The notes below the pieces were generated by a model. The model worked only from the letters and a program-made list of their open reading frames with translations, was not told where the DNA came from and did not search any database. A DNA stretch of 64,000 nt from Henricia sp. BOLD:AAB3569 (Eukaryota > Echinodermata > Asteroidea > Spinulosida > Echinasteridae): the NCBI GenBank assembly GCA_037783545.1, contig JBBELK010000095.1, positions 625,001 to 689,000 on the forward strand, written 5' to 3'. A program made the translations under genes and the position numbers. Positions within the stretch are counted from its first letter, which is position 1, and every line of letters starts with the position of its first letter. This document shows, in pieces, positions 1 to 50,431 of the stretch.

Positions 1-779
1 CGCGAGGGACAGTACAATGGACGCTATTGAGGAACACTTAGTTTCAGTACCAGAAATAAATATTAGTTGTCAGTCGTGTTTACGGTAGATGCCCGCGGTA
101 TTCTGCTTTCGCTCTTAACAAACGATCGCACTGCTTAGTTTTTTCCCCATCTGCTAGACAATTAACAATTTGAGCCAGCATTCGCACCAACGCAGCTTTC
201 ATGGAAGTACGTACGAAATAATTTCACAGGATGATTACTACCATTCCCATCTTGATAACAAGTACATGAAAGCTTTTAGATTTATAATTGAGTCATTTCT
301 TTGGAGGGTAATTACCAAATTGGACCCAACATTTAATACATGTGCTTTTAATAACCAAACTGTATGGCAGTCAATGGCAGTCAAGATGCCTTGCGCACTT
401 TCCATAGACTCAAATGTAATTTGCAGGCATGGCCAAATGATTCAGACATGACCTTACATGTACCTCATAATTAAAGCTGCCAACAAGGTGAATAATCACT
501 GTCTTCAGCCAGGTGTGACAATACCCTAAGGCACTATGCATTCATTCAAAGTCCATTTGTTTATGTTGAATGGGAAGGCCTAGTGGACTTTCATATTCTC
601 AGTGTGTCATTATTCATTTAGTTTCATCATTGAACATTTGCGCTTGTATTAAATAATGATAACAATGGTACAGCATTTATAAGGTGCATACATGTACATG
701 TAGTATCTGACATGACTGTTATTCAAAGGCCGTAGCCACTATTATCACTGCCCTTATGAAATTACCAGAATCATCTCGC
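1..779. other. no gene recognised (upstream flank/intron)
   Basis: AT-rich sequence with short open frames only and acatgtacatgt-type low complexity near 690-705. I see no exon with convincing splice borders and no named repeat. It is presumably an intron or the 5' region of the + strand gene. Confidence 0.5.
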
Positions 780-990
780 TTCAACTAGGTGGCTAGTTGC
801 ACACAACCCTATCAGCACTTAGATTGTAGCGTTCCCTGGACATCTCTCCAAATATCGCTTGGGTTGACGAGGCAATTGGGAATTAAGTGTCTTGCCCACG
901 GACACAAACACGTTGGCACAAGTGGGGCTCGAACCCATAACCCCTCGATCATGAGCACGGCTGTATACCCACTAGACCACACGTGCTCCC
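780..990 (-). mobile_element. tRNA-derived SINE, family A
   Basis: On the minus strand the head reads like a tRNA. A box A motif (TGGTCTAGTGGGTA) and a box B motif (GGGTTCGAGCCCC) lie at about 905-985. The conserved post-head motif GGGCAAGACACTTAATT follows at about 880-900. The body differs from the SINE pair at 23.0 and 39.2 kb. Confidence 0.75.
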
Positions 991-1735
991 CATTTCATTA
1001 ACAATAGACCGTCGGCGTGTAAGTTGACCTTGAGAACTTGCGGTACGCTGCGAGATTCATCGACCTTCATTTTTTTAGTACATGTATTTTGGCTCTGCGT
1101 CAAAATAAGCAGTTTCACCAAACGATTCGGGGTCCACTTTAAAAATTCTTAAAATCCCATTTATTACTTGTGGGAAAAGTTAATTGAACAAAAGTTCATG
1201 AAGTTATAAATATGACCTTTTATTTCCGTCTCTGAAATAGAGTGGTAACCCTGGAAGTAATATAATTCAGTGTATTGCTGGTAGTCCGCAAGTGGCACGA
1301 ATATTTTGACGTCAGTGTTTTGGCACCAATACAATGCATTATGGCCGTTTTCAAAACTACTTGATTTGGTCTCGGACTGTCCTTGTGATTTGCTGTCCTG
1401 GCCGTGTGTGCTTTCTTTGTTTTCGTTGGTAGTTTTATCTACTATTAACGGAAGTGAACGTTCAAGTTGACGTTCAAACCAGATGTTATGTTTAGCCACG
1501 TTAGTATTTCCAAGTTATGTGATCTTTTTTGTGGCTTTGCAAAAACTTCATCTTAAATTTGCATGTAAGTGTTAGTCCACGTACAAGTACATTGTACATG
1601 CAGGTAATGTCTTCAAGATTTATAAAAAGCAAATGATGGGCACATACTTTTGGGCTAGATTGTACCTGATTTGATTTAATTTGATTTAATAATTCCTCAC
1701 GGGAAATTTACTCGCACTTATCACTCGCATATAAA
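991..1735. other. no gene or named repeat recognised
   Basis: A minus-strand frame of 111 codons at 1164-1499 has no recognisable motif and no supporting splice structure, so I treat it as non-coding. A short direct repeat (ttgatttaat) occurs near 1675-1690. Confidence 0.4.
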
Positions 1736-2311
1736 GTACTACACGTATAAAAAACAAAATGTCCTACTTTTATTCTTGAATAACCTTGTCATTTTCCAAC
1801 ATTTAAACAAAAAGTTCACATGTAAAGAAGACCTGACAAATTTAACCGAGTGAGTTTCATCAGTTTTGTCCAAGAGGGTGAGATTTAATGGCATACGAAA
1901 AAGTCAATTTCAGAATTTGCCACTTTCGACTTCGCCTCCTTTAATGTAAGTACATCGCTAGAGATGGTGGTGGAATGTGTGCTGCAGCCGAAAGCTTATG
2001 AAGAAAGGCAGGATCACTCCAAATGTTATTGCAAACCATCTCGATCGCTTCGAGCATTTCATCAGGAGGTGCAAAGGGACCTCGGACGTAGACAGTTTAC
2101 TTGAAAATGGTGGATGCCAAGTCGAAAGTGGCAAATTCTGAAATTTAGGGGTTTTTTTTATCTCACCCTTTTGGACAAAACTGATGAAACTCACTCAGTT
2201 AAATTTGTCAGGTCTTGTTTACATGATGTGAAATTTGTGTTTAAATCCGTTGGAAAATGATGAGGTTATTTAAGATTAAAAGTAGGACAGGTTTTTTTTT
2301 ACACGTAGTAC
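1736..2311. mobile_element. foldback DNA element with ~190 bp inverted arms
   Basis: The ends GTACTACACGTATAAAAAAC and its imperfect complement at 2291-2311 (ending ACACGTAGTAC) bound long inverted arms at about 1736-1935 and 2113-2311. The unpaired centre is about 175 bp. No transposase is present. It ends about 125 nt upstream of exon a. Confidence 0.75.
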
Positions 2312-2382
2312 ATACATGTTGTACACCAATCACGTAAGCTGACATAAAAACATGTAGTTCGGTTGAAATTTAAAAGCAGTAG

Positions 2383-40608
<38,226 letters not shown>

Positions 40609-40894
40609 GTAAGTCACACAACATCATTAATCTTTCCACTTGAAATTGTTGGCGAACGTGACCAATGTTTGCAAACGTTCCAAGGTGGAGTGCATTCGTG
40701 ATCTGCGCTGCTTTGACAGCAGAGACATTGTGACGTGACAATGTTAAGCATTTGCTAATTGACTGATTTATGGACATGTAAGATAAGTGGGGCACCTAAA
40801 TCTTTTGTGAATATGACGTTAAGTGCTGCACTTTTCTTAAGGTGCTTAGATTGAAGACAGATTTAAGTATCCAACTTAGATTGAGTTTCGTGAA

Positions 40895-41500
40895 TATCAG
40901 TGTCACGATTTCAGATGTTCCTCGTGCTCGATGTTCTGATGATGTCCCGGAACATTTCAGCACATTGCGTGCACGATCTCAGATGTTCTGTGTGCTCAGA
41001 AGTTCCGGCACGGCGCCTATTTCAGCACGTTCCGTTAACGATCGTACCTATAGGTGTTCCGATGAGTCAAACGCCTTTGCAAGGCCCTCTAGTTGCTTGC
41101 AATGCTGGTAATCAATGCTGTCTGTAGGGTGTTATGAGTGTCTGCAGGGCCCCAATGGAAACCAGTTATAGTTGACCGTTTGGGCAGGGTAAATAAATGG
41201 AATAAATAAATAAATATAGATAAATAAATTCTAACCGAGATATAAAACATATTTGATGTATATTATATAAGTTTAAAAACTTATTACAAATAAATCTGCC
41301 AGATCTGGCCGAATTTTAGGGTTGGTCATGCTGCCTAGCCTGCAGGCCTGAATGGCGCGAATTCTGCTGATCAACTCGGCATATATTGCACTAAATTTGT
41401 ATAATTACATGCTTTGCGCATGACGTTCCGTGATGTATACTACCCTATTTGGTCATCGGAACATCTGAGCACGCGGAACATCTGAGAGCGGGACTCCGGC
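40895..41500. repeat. region of inverted GATGTTCCG/CGGAACATC motifs
   Basis: tcagatgttcc, gatgatgtcccggaac and gtgttccgatgag near 40915-41070 are inverted near 41453-41490 (catcggaacatctgagcacgcggaacatctgag). This suggests a decayed element around an embedded LINE tail. Confidence 0.4.
41110..41230 (+). mobile_element. CR1/L2-type LINE 3' tail
   Basis: ctgcagggccccaatggaaaccagttatagttgaccgtttgggcagggtaaataaatggaataaataaataaata has the typical non-coding end and (AATA)n tail of CR1/L2 retroposons. No coding part is attached. Confidence 0.6.
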
Positions 41501-41634
41501 CCAGCTCCACAAGTATGCTTGTCTGGGAGGGTAAAAATTTCCAATCTCGCCTTCAAATAATACTTCCAATATAGTGCAATGAGTGTTAGTTTATAAAGAG
41601 ATGATATGTTCTAGTTTCATGAACACCTTTTTAA

Positions 41635-41849
41635 GGGCCGTCCAAAGTTGTCAACATTTTCACGGGTCTACAAAGCATAGGTAAAGGGGAGGGGATCGAG
41701 GGCCACGTAGGACTTTACATGCACTGTAAAATGTTGAAATTTCCTGGTAGTGACAACAAATGTTAAGTAGTATTTCGGGGGAGGGAGGGGTCTTGATAAA
41801 TACTACGCTCTGTAGAACTTTGAAAATGTTGAAAACTATGGACGGCCCC
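41635..41849. mobile_element. 215-bp TTAA MITE (GGGCCGTCC ends)
   Basis: TTAA at 41631-41634 and 41850-41853 flanks inverted ends GGGCCGTCCAAAGTTgTCAA and complement GGACGGCCCC. It is another piggyBac-type target. Confidence 0.8.
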
Positions 41850-41880
41850 TTAAGGTCATTATTAATATTGTATAAACATG

Positions 41881-42480
41881 TTTTTCGTGTTTAAACCAAG
41901 CACTCAATTATTTTAATATTTTATCCTGCAATATGAATTGTTAATGTTTTATTACCAAAAATTGTGTTTTTTGCCCCAAAACGGCTGTTGCCATGGCAAC
42001 CATTGAGAAAAAGATGAAACAAACCATTTTTAAAAATCAACGCTTCCACTGCTCACAATATCCATATTTTAGATTTTTCATTTAAGCCTGCAAACTCTTT
42101 TTATAAGGAAAATATTAAAAAACGTGATTTTGTCCCAAAAACCATGTTTTTTCACCAAAATGGTATAAAACTACCACTTGAGAATGTCCATCATACCAAA
42201 AAATGTGCCCAAGGTGGTCATCTTTCCAAAAAATATGATGAGCCTTTGTCCCCCAACATGGTACCGACATCCATTTTTTTGGGTATTGGCCCATGGACTA
42301 TAAGGTCTGATGAGTGCTTCTATAGACCGTATCGAATAGATGCCATTTCGTGGGGCAGCTTCTTTGTTCCTACAGGACATGCATGGTTGCACATATTGTG
42401 CTTCCATTGTTTAACGGTTTAAGTAACAAAATTTGATCTGGACACAACCCCTTAAGGCGTTTAGAATAGCAACGAGAAAA
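41881..42480. other. no gene recognised
   Basis: AT-rich intronic or intergenic sequence. A 92-codon + strand frame at 42144-42422 has no motif. No repeat family was recognised. Confidence 0.4.
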
Positions 42481-42721
42481 GGGGCCAATTTCATAAAGCT
42501 GTTTAGCAAAAAAATGTGCTTAATCAACAAAAGTTTTGCTTTATAAAACTGGGTGAACAGTCAAAATTGTATGTCAACTTGTGTTCTTAGCAAGAATAGC
42601 AGATATTCTTGTGAAAAACATAAATTGACGTGCAATTTTTACTATTAACCCATTTTTATAAAGAAAACAATTTTTTTATTAAGCACATACTTCTGCTAAA
42701 CAGCTTTATGAAATTGGCCCC
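42481..42721. mobile_element. MITE, GGGGCCAATTTCATAAAGCT family, copy 1
   Basis: The inverted ends GGGGCCAATTTCATAAAGCT.. and ..AGCTTTATGAAATTGGCCCC are near perfect over about 30 bp. Copies of the family are at 56503-56777 and 57172-57397, with a partial at about 30888-30915. Confidence 0.85.
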
Positions 42722-42877
42722 AGGTGCTCACCACTTTAAACAGTTGTGCTGTATTCATAGTTGTGCTGTATTCGTCAGTTTTTAGCAAGTTTTCTACGTG
42801 TGAATATTATTTTTATCAAAACAACAAAGTGAGTAAAATGTGTAAGGGGTGACAGAACGACGACAGAATGGTGTTTA

Positions 42878-43120
42878 CAAGGCATGCAACTTTTCAGCTG
42901 ATCAGCTGATTTTCCCTTTTATTTCCTTATCTGTCATGTCTGTCCCATTGAAAATTGAAAAACGCCATACAGTTGCATTCATGTGTTTAATACAAATACT
43001 GCGCCTGTGCATTTAACATGTGCCTTTGTGCACGTGTCTGTATTCAAATGGGGGACGTTTAACAATGGGGTCCGCGATTGCCAAGGACGTCCGCAATTTG
43101 GAATCGTGTACAAAACAAAT
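42878..43120. repeat. dispersed repeats shared with 10.9 and 19.0 kb
   Basis: The left part (aggcatgcaacttttcagctgatcagctgatttt) matches 10917-10950. The right part (tgtattcaaatgggggacgtttaacaatggggtccgcg) matches 19028-19095. The two are adjacent here but apart elsewhere. Confidence 0.6.
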
Positions 43121-43339
43121 TAGAGCAGTCGCCAAAAAAACTAAGTCCAAACAGTGTGTAATGCTGATCAACATTACTGCACTCGGCACATTTTGCAAAT
43201 GGTTTGTTCCATTTTGTCTTCCGCAGTTTTAAAAACAACCCGTCGGACGAGTGTTAAAACAACCATTCTCTAACGGTCATTTTAAATGCAGGTGTACTGC
43301 GATTACTATACATAATTTTAGGCATCTCATGATCTGTTT

Positions 43340-43707
43340 GGAAATTAATTTTTCCCTATCAAAAAAAGTTGGTTCCGGGATGCTGTTCCACAGTCCTCAT
43401 CAGACATAAATATAACCAAGACATTCTGAGGCAACCCATCAGAAAAGTCGTCTTTCTTCTGAGATCAGGTGATTTGATGCCCATGCTATATTCATATAAG
43501 TATTCTTTCAACCCATGATAACGACCTGGGTGGCAGGTGAACAATGTACATTTTGTATTTTTTTCTAAACTCATTGGTGAAGTTAAGCACATCTCTCTTA
43601 AAAACATACTTGGTTGTCTCCATGAAGTTTGTGTTTGGAACAAAGTCGCCAAGACTCCCTTCCGTATTCAGCAGGTCAATGTTTTGCTTGCCAAATGCGC
43701 TGCTCAT
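43340..43707 (-). pseudogene. unrecognised coding-like sequence
   Basis: The minus strand reads GDFVPNTNFMETTKYVFKRD and NEFRKKYKMYIVHLPP, then loses frame. A further frame encodes ISEERRLFDGLPQNVLV-like sequence. Composition looks protein-coding, but I recognise no family. It lies between + strand exons and is probably TE-derived. Confidence 0.35.
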
Positions 43708-44184
43708 CTGGGTATTTCGGTGTATGCTGCCCTCGGGATCTTAAAAGAATATCAATGTACATGTACATGTAAACGTGAAGTATAGCCGATGTATTTTTCC
43801 GCAAATGATAACTTGGCTGTTTAGCTTTCTTTTTAGACCCAAAATATTACATAGTTTGCAACTACAATGTATGCCTACCTCCTTCATTGCCTTGGACGTT
43901 GGCTATTTGATTCCAGTAATGTTGTGAGGAAACGGCTCTGGTAAAAAAATGCACACACACCAAGATATGAAAAGATGATTATTATACATCACTTATAGTG
44001 CCATCACCCAAACGTTGCTTCACATTAATTTAACAATGAAACCGATACATCCAGAATAAATGAAACAAGCTACTGATTAAAATAATTCATAAAAAGATGA
44101 GTTTTCAAAGTTTTCTTGAACGAACTAACTAATCTGACTGTTTTAGCACAGAACGTGTATCGCCGACATCCTGTCAAACAACAG

Positions 44185-44591
44185 TTACAGATTTCTATTT
44201 AAAAATAGAACAGGAGCCGACATCACCTCCCATGTAGCAATCTCATTACGTATGTCCCAAAAAGGTATTTCCTTGCGGAACTCTTGTGGCATTTCCACCA
44301 AACCTCGGAGTTGTTGCTTGTTGGTTTCACGTTTAGCTCTTGCACTCTTTGCATGGACCATTCTCTCCACGCTTAGACCATCTCCGCTGCACAGGATGGG
44401 ATGGCCATCGGACTCGGGGACATACATGTCCTAATTATTCAATACAAAGTCACAATGTCCATCTGCAGAAAATCGTAAGTGGGCTGCAGTGGTTCAGATC
44501 GTGTAACGATTCATGCAGGTTGCCAACGTGAAGTAAAGAAAAAACCCCTAATGAACGCGTTGCTTCTTTGAATGTATTCTTATGCTACTTT
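44185..44591 (-). pseudogene. DUF6589-like relic, copy 1
   Basis: The minus strand reads SGDGLSVERMVHAKSARAK, then LRGLVEMPQEFRKE. This resembles the G-D-x-L-x-x-E-R motif of DUF6589-type proteins encoded by repeated, transposon-like invertebrate genes. The block, including its non-coding part up to 44591, is duplicated at about 60070-60600. The duplication stops 4 bp before the candidate exon t acceptor. Confidence 0.55.
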
Positions 44592-44595
44592 TCAG

Positions 44596-44637
44596 GCGGT
44601 CAGTGCTGTCTTTCCTCGGGGTAATACCAGTGGGAAA
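44596..44637 (+). CDS. candidate exon t of unrecognised gene
   Basis: The acceptor is tgctacttttcag and the preferred donor is GTCAGT at 44638. It continues exon s in frame: a split Arg codon, then RSVLSFLGVIPVGK. A GTAATA donor near 44620 is an alternative, or the frame could run on to a TAG at 44699-44701. It sits at the edge of a duplicated TE-derived block. Confidence 0.45.
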
Positions 44638-44874
44638 GTCAGTTATCTACACTACTTACAATAATAAAGTTAGGGATATTAGTATTGTAAGGTACATGTA
44701 GCCGGGATTTACGAAGATACAAAAACAAATGATTCCGAAAAGTTTTCTGGCCGAGGGCGAAGTGGTTTTTGGGGGGAAGTGACGTACTGTAGAGTCTTGT
44801 ACGCCTATTGCATGTATCATGCAATCGATTATTAGAAAGTGAAACTCACTTTAGTGTTTCTTCAAACATACTTT

Positions 44875-45040
44875 TTTATGTAAGGTTTCCCTATCGGGAT
44901 CCAGGGAAACCTAGATTCCTAGAGCTTGCCCGGCCCGGTTTGGCATGGACATTTATTGGCACTATGTATGTGTAATGTAAATGAAATATATGTTGTTGGT
45001 GCTCTTTTATACATGCTTGGTGTAATTATAATTAACTTAC
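44875..45040. other. no gene recognised
   Basis: It contains a small inverted pair (ggtttccctatcgggatcc / ggatccagggaaacc) at about 44885-44912 and otherwise nothing. Confidence 0.4.
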
Positions 45041-45119
45041 GTTTAACTTCAAGAACACGGGTCTTGAAAGTGCTGGACTTGTAGGTTACCGGCACCACTG
45101 AAGTTCTTGGAATGAATAG

Positions 45120-45290
45120 GCATAACGGGTTCTTGTTCAGTTTGTTGCTTGCTGAGCCTGCAATTCATACAAAGATCTATGAACTTTTCAACAGCTTTTT
45201 CTGGCACACCAAGGTAAGACTCCTTAACCAGAAATAATTCAAGCACAGGGTGCAAAATTAAGAAAATATGCAGGTTGCCCTCGGGCAACC
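45120..45290 (-). pseudogene. possible integrase/retroelement zinc-knuckle relic
   Basis: The frame YLGVPEKAVEKFIDLCMNCR then KQQTEQEPVMPIHSKNF resembles the H2C2 zinc-binding segment preceding an integrase core (KRBA2/Ginger-like). The core itself is not seen. Low certainty. Confidence 0.35.
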
Positions 45291-45435
45291 TCGGCCAAAG
45301 ACGGAGGTTGCCCGAATTTATTTCTTTTTATTTACTGTATTTTTGCCACACAAATTGATCACAAATTTTCAATGATTTGGATTTGTCAAAATAAAGGCTT
45401 CTTTATTACCACCTACCTGTTAATTTAATGACAAA

Positions 45436-45741
45436 TTAATATGAATCCTCACTGTCCTCGATCAACTCATCCTCAGAGGATTCACCATGATCAGACTGTG
45501 AAGGAGGGGGATGTCTTGATCCATACGGTGCTGTGAATCGCCTGGTGCGTTTCGTGTCACCCCACCATCTATTAATGGCAGGAATGGGATCAAAAGTTTC
45601 CATTGTTGTCTTATCCAGTTCAACTGTCATGAGGTTGCTTGTAGTACTTGGCAATAACCTTGAACGCCAGTCGGTTTTCACCCTTCCCATCAGAGAAAAG
45701 CCACACTCTGCATCAGCAGAATGGATAGGAAGAACCAGCAT
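45436..45741 (-). pseudogene. hAT transposase C-terminus, second relic
   Basis: The frame reads LPIHSADAECGFSLMGRVKT then WRSRLLPSTTSNLMTV, matching the hAT dimerisation domain type found in ZNF862/ZMYM-like proteins. An acidic C-terminal tail ends with a stop near 45436. It differs from the 30 kb relic, so it is an independent element. Confidence 0.7.
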
Positions 45742-45904
45742 AATCTTGACTAAAGCAAGAATGTTGGCAAATCTCTGGGTTTCATAAGTTTAATTTCAGT
45801 GGATTATTGGTTTGATTTATTTTTTGTGTCGTTATTCATTAAACCTTTCTTTAAAAACAGTTCGCGACTGGTTCTTAGATCCCCGGTGTCATTTTTATTG
45901 AGTT

Positions 45905-47135
45905 TTATTGAGTGTCATTTATCACGGTAACAGATGCTGCATGAGAATTTATCACAAGAAACGCCATCATGGCTCCCAAGTCTTGGTAATCTTTGGGCTG
46001 CGGCATGATACACAGAATCAGTTGGCAAGTAGGGGTGGATGTTGTGTTTTTTAGTTGAAGGATTGGCACTCTGTTCTTGCAACTAAAGGACGGGGCCCAG
46101 AGTAGAAGCACAGCCTTCGTGTCTTTGCTCTGATGCTTGCAATGAGGCTTGATTTGAATGTTGTCCTGGCAGACCATGTAACCCTTCTCTGTGAAATTGT
46201 GTGCACGCCTTTTTTTACCAGGTTGCATCATTGATAGACTGGAAATTTGATTTCACATCATTTTATTCTATAAAATAAGGGAAACATAAAATCGTCCAGA
46301 CAGTATTCCAGAGGATGGAAGCACACAGGACCGAGTAAAATGACATATGAAAACCAACTTAATCTAAAACATCTTGGATTAAAATCTTGCATGTAAATGA
46401 TGCATAAATGTTGGCTAACCTGTTCAGTGCAAATTTTCCGTAGCACCCTTTTGTGCTTTTGAAGGTCATAACTTCCCAGAATATGCTTTACTGTGACTAT
46501 CAAAATAACTGCGAGAACAAGAAGCCAAATAATAAATTAGAATACGACTAGGTCAAATATTAATAGAGCTACGTTTGTTTGAAGCTTGAAATTTGGTGGC
46601 GAGATTGTGGCCTTTAAAAACAAAGAAAAAAACATAAGAATATTTGAGATCGTTAGCAATGTGCACACTGCTCCTTATTATTTGTTGATGCCTTGTAACT
46701 TCCTTCGTTCACCCACAATCCCATGATTGTTCATCAACTAGTCTGACAAAAATACATTGTTGAAAAAAAATTTAAATTAAGATAATTAAATGAAATTAAT
46801 TAACACAACGTAATTTTTAACATGTCTATCAAAGCCGCGGAACGAAGAAAATTTGCGGGAGGACGTAATTGATGTCGGTGCCAAATTGTATATTACAATG
46901 TATTGCGCAGTGGAGGTTTTTCAGTCTAATATCAAGTCCTCGGAAATAAGATCAGCAGCAATGGCGTATTTGGAGATGTCATGTAGTCCACTGCATCATC
47001 ATATGTCCCATCTTTACTCCAGTAAGCAACGACGTAGGTACCTCCTTGTTTCTTCCCGAGTTTTTCAATTTTATCTTGATACTGAGGTTTTTTTTTCAAA
47101 CTCTTCATCATACCAAATCTTGCGCCCAACAATTT
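45905..47135 (-). other. coding-like fragments without recognised family
   Basis: Minus-strand frames at 45905-46231 (KKRRAHNFTEKGYMVC) and 46932-47132 (KKQGGTYVVAYWSKDGTYDD) look protein-like. They lack a known motif and are separated by AT-rich sequence. They could be remnants of the same TE block. Confidence 0.3.
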
Positions 47136-47209
47136 TCACACAGGATATCTTCAACATCTTGATGAATTGTATCTGCAAGGACAGGAAAATCTTGCAACAT
47201 CTCCAGGGA

Positions 47210-47360
47210 CCTTATTCACGAAGCGCTCTTAGGGCTTAAGAGCTCGTAAACCGCTCGCAAGTCCCTCTTGGTAATTTACGTGGTATTCACCATCCCTTCG
47301 TAAATTTTAAGAGCGTGCGTAGAGTCATCGTAACTTGCGGGAGGTCTGAGCTCTGAGGTC
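47210..47360. repeat. repeat with TTCACGAAGCGCTCTTAGGG motif
   Basis: ccttattcacgaagcgctcttagggcttaagagctcgtaa and ttcgtaaattttaagagcgtgcgtag form an imperfect inverted pair, a MITE-like unit without clear ends. Confidence 0.4.
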
Positions 47361-47387
47361 TAAGAGATTGTTCATCGCGTTTATTTT

Positions 47388-47558
47388 TCACGTAATTTTA
47401 GCCCACGTGTTGTTTTTGCACTTCAAAGTTGCTGTGTCGCAGAATTTACTGACAAGTGTTTTGTAGTTAACCTCAACGAGGCCATCCAGCTTGTCCACTT
47501 CATCTCCGCTAAAGTTTGCTTTGCGTGCATGTTTCTGCTTTTTCTTGGACTCTGCCAT
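47388..47558 (-). pseudogene. Myb/SANT-like DNA-binding exon (transposon type)
   Basis: From ATG at 47558 the frame reads AESKKKQKHARKANFSGDE, then LVEVNYKTLVSKFCDT and NNTWAKI. This resembles the Myb/SANT-like domain of Harbinger-type accessory proteins. A possible GTGAAA donor follows. The rest of the gene was not found. Confidence 0.55.
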
Positions 47559-48541
47559 CATTTCAGTGCTCACGTCCCTTGATCTGTGGAGAATGTGTCC
47601 GTGCACGGCAGTCGGGCGCCGCCCTAAATATGTATCATCATGTATCATCATCATCTTCCGATTTGCTGTGAATTACACTCGATGGTAAACTCATTCTAAC
47701 GGGATTTTCTTCAACAGGTATAAACTCCACCTTCCTTGAGTCTTCCTTCAGTCTCGGACTACAAACACAAAACACTGCTTCCGGGGCTGATATTTCACGA
47801 TTATGTAAATAAACACAACCAAGTTCCTTTATGCTTTGTCTGGCATCCAAGTTACTATTCTGTGCTTCACTCTGCGCATGAACTGTCCCATTTCACGTTC
47901 AGATTTCAACAAATAGCTTACAACATAAGCTGCACACGCATAAGGATCGCTGATGTATTGAATGTCCATGATAGCATTCCAACATCTTTTTAAATCGGGA
48001 TTATACAGATTGACCCACACATCTTGAGGTTTTCTTTTCATAACAATATTAGTGATATTAAGAGAAATTAATTAGTTTTGATGTCAAACTATGATGTGAA
48101 ATTGAGATTCCAAAATAGCAATGTTTAAAATTAAGAATGGGGATGGGTACAAATTTAATTACAAACATGTCAAAGTTCTTATTTTGGAAAAAATCATTTT
48201 TTCACTACAACTAAGAATAATGGTTTCATCAAGGGTAAAAAGTGGGAAAATTATCATGAATACATGCATTGTTTTTATAAAAGCTGATCAAGCATCAGAC
48301 AGAAAACCAAAATTTAAGAGTGGGATGAAGGACATATTTTCTTCGGGAAAAAAGTGTTTTGTGCTCAACTTCTAACCACTAGGCAAGAAGCCATGCTCTC
48401 AGTTCTTTTCTTCCTAAAAATATACTGACAATTCTTCAGAAATCTTGATCTCTTGATTAAAAAAAACCACAGGGAGTGCACATGTAGGGTTAAAAGTGTA
48501 ATTATTAAAGTAGAATCATTACAAAACAGACAATTTCTTAC

Positions 48542-48834
48542 AAGTCTGTTGAGCCAAGCCGATCTTCGTTGACGGGACCCGGTGGAATGGCATTTTCATC
48601 GGCGTGATCGAGATTCCTGTCTTGCTCATCAACGGCATCGCCACGGCCGCGAATAAGCGGTTCGAAACGGTACGATTCGGCACCGCTGATATTTTCTTCT
48701 TCATCGCAAGATCCTTCACTTGAAGTCTGGCTATCTTCGGGGGAAGAATCCGAGCCGTTTGGTTCGCCAAAACCGTCAGATTCAACGCTAAAATCCTCCC
48801 AAGATCCCTCGGATTGAACATCGGAGTCGGCCAT
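48542..48834 (-). CDS. acidic first-exon-like segment (P2X7-like-domain type), inside Helitron
   Basis: ATG at 48834 opens a clean 98-codon frame: ADSDVQSEGSWEDFSVESD, then a long Glu/Ser/Asp run, then SYRFEPL. A GTAAGAA donor falls at 48541. Acidic N-termini with a YxFEP motif are typical of the many 'P2X purinoceptor 7-like' zinc-binding-domain genes of invertebrates. The zinc-binding domain itself is not found downstream. It could be a captured exon or part of an inserted element. Confidence 0.5.
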
Positions 48835-50431
48835 TTTATCAACATATCGTGTAACGTTGTGTAGATTACGCAGTCTAGGTACGCGACCCTAGTCAGTGAG
48901 GTGTCTCATACGTTTGACGTCACACACAAGGCTCGATTTGATTGACGTGACCTTTCGTTTTCAGATTCTCGTAAAAAGGGCTTCAGAAAAATCCTGAAAA
49001 TTTGGGACTTTTTCAGAGAAATTTTAATTTTGATGTTCTTACCACATAAAGGACTATACAAAGAAGGGAATTCTGTTGAAAACCATGAAAGTGAAGCGAG
49101 CTTTCCATCCCACTTTATACATGATTTGCTTTCTCAAAATCTTCCTGTGTCCTTTGATGCTGTCAAACAACTCGGTTGTTGACATTCATTGATTTTTCTC
49201 ATTTTGTAGTGCACACCACAAGGACTTCAACAAATCTTTAGCTTCAGTATGATTATTGTCATTATCAGTACCTTCATCATCACTTCCATGGTCGTCATCC
49301 TCACTGACGGCATCATGATGGTTCAGGTCTGGCAATAAATGTTCTGGTAGACGGTGGTATTGGAAAATTAAATCTGCACTCAGTTCCCTTCTTCCTGCAA
49401 GACTTTGAGTGCTTCCTGCTATGCAACTGCATAGACTTATAATTTCATTTTATCTTTCATCTTCTTCTTTTGATGGCAACTTACAACAGACCTATTTCTC
49501 AATGAATTGTATCAGGCCAAACAGTAACCCGACCGACCTTGAATCTTCGAGGCCAAATTGCCGACCTCAAACTTTTTATTGCAAATTTTTCAAGTTGATA
49601 ATTTTAAATGAGCACTATTTCCAATAATTTCCAACGAACATAACATTTTCTACACTTGTACATGAACATGGTTAATAGTGTTAATAGTGAGATTCAAACA
49701 TTGCAAAACAACACGCAAATGCATGAACTGAAATGTATGACAAAATAAAATTATTTTCCTACCTGCCTACCTGGATTTTTATTTTAGGCCGTTACCGTAA
49801 ACGCACTATAGATTTCGTTTGGCCTTACTTCATTATCACTATCACTTCCTAATCTTGGTGCATTTTCGATCCAAAATAAACAATGTGTATGAGGTGATTC
49901 TCTTTGCTGAAACTTGATTCGATAGAAATAATCCTTGACTTTACCAATGGGTTCAGCTCTAGACATAATAACATCCTTCAAAAAATTATAAAAAACCTCA
50001 TGCGTACTACAGTCACAGGATTGCTCTTAAATACGTTACCCTTTTCATTCCAATCTAGGTCATTGATGTCTCTGGCATTCCCCTGTTGCCTTAATAATGT
50101 GATAACTTCAGGCCATCTCATATCTACTGCTGGGAATGAACAAAACCATGTTGGTATTCCAAGTTGCCTAATCATAGCCATGACATTTCTGTGCTGATTG
50201 CCAATATGGTGGTGTTTCTCGAATTGGTTTTAGAAATTTGTATCCACTGTCGGACTGTAAAATGTCTTTCAATTGTTCTCTATCTTTAATCATTCTCGCA
50301 CTCATTTTTTCACCACATTGCACTGTACCTCAACTTTGACGCAAGGCAACAGAAACACTAGACATCACTTTCTCAATTTCTGACAAATACTGGGCAAAGA
50401 AAATGTAATGATTATTTTGAGCGAATCTATA

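Noticed and set aside
1164..1499. 111-codon minus-strand gene
   Set aside because: No motif, no splice context, opposite to the supported gene, and of a length expected by chance in this much sequence.
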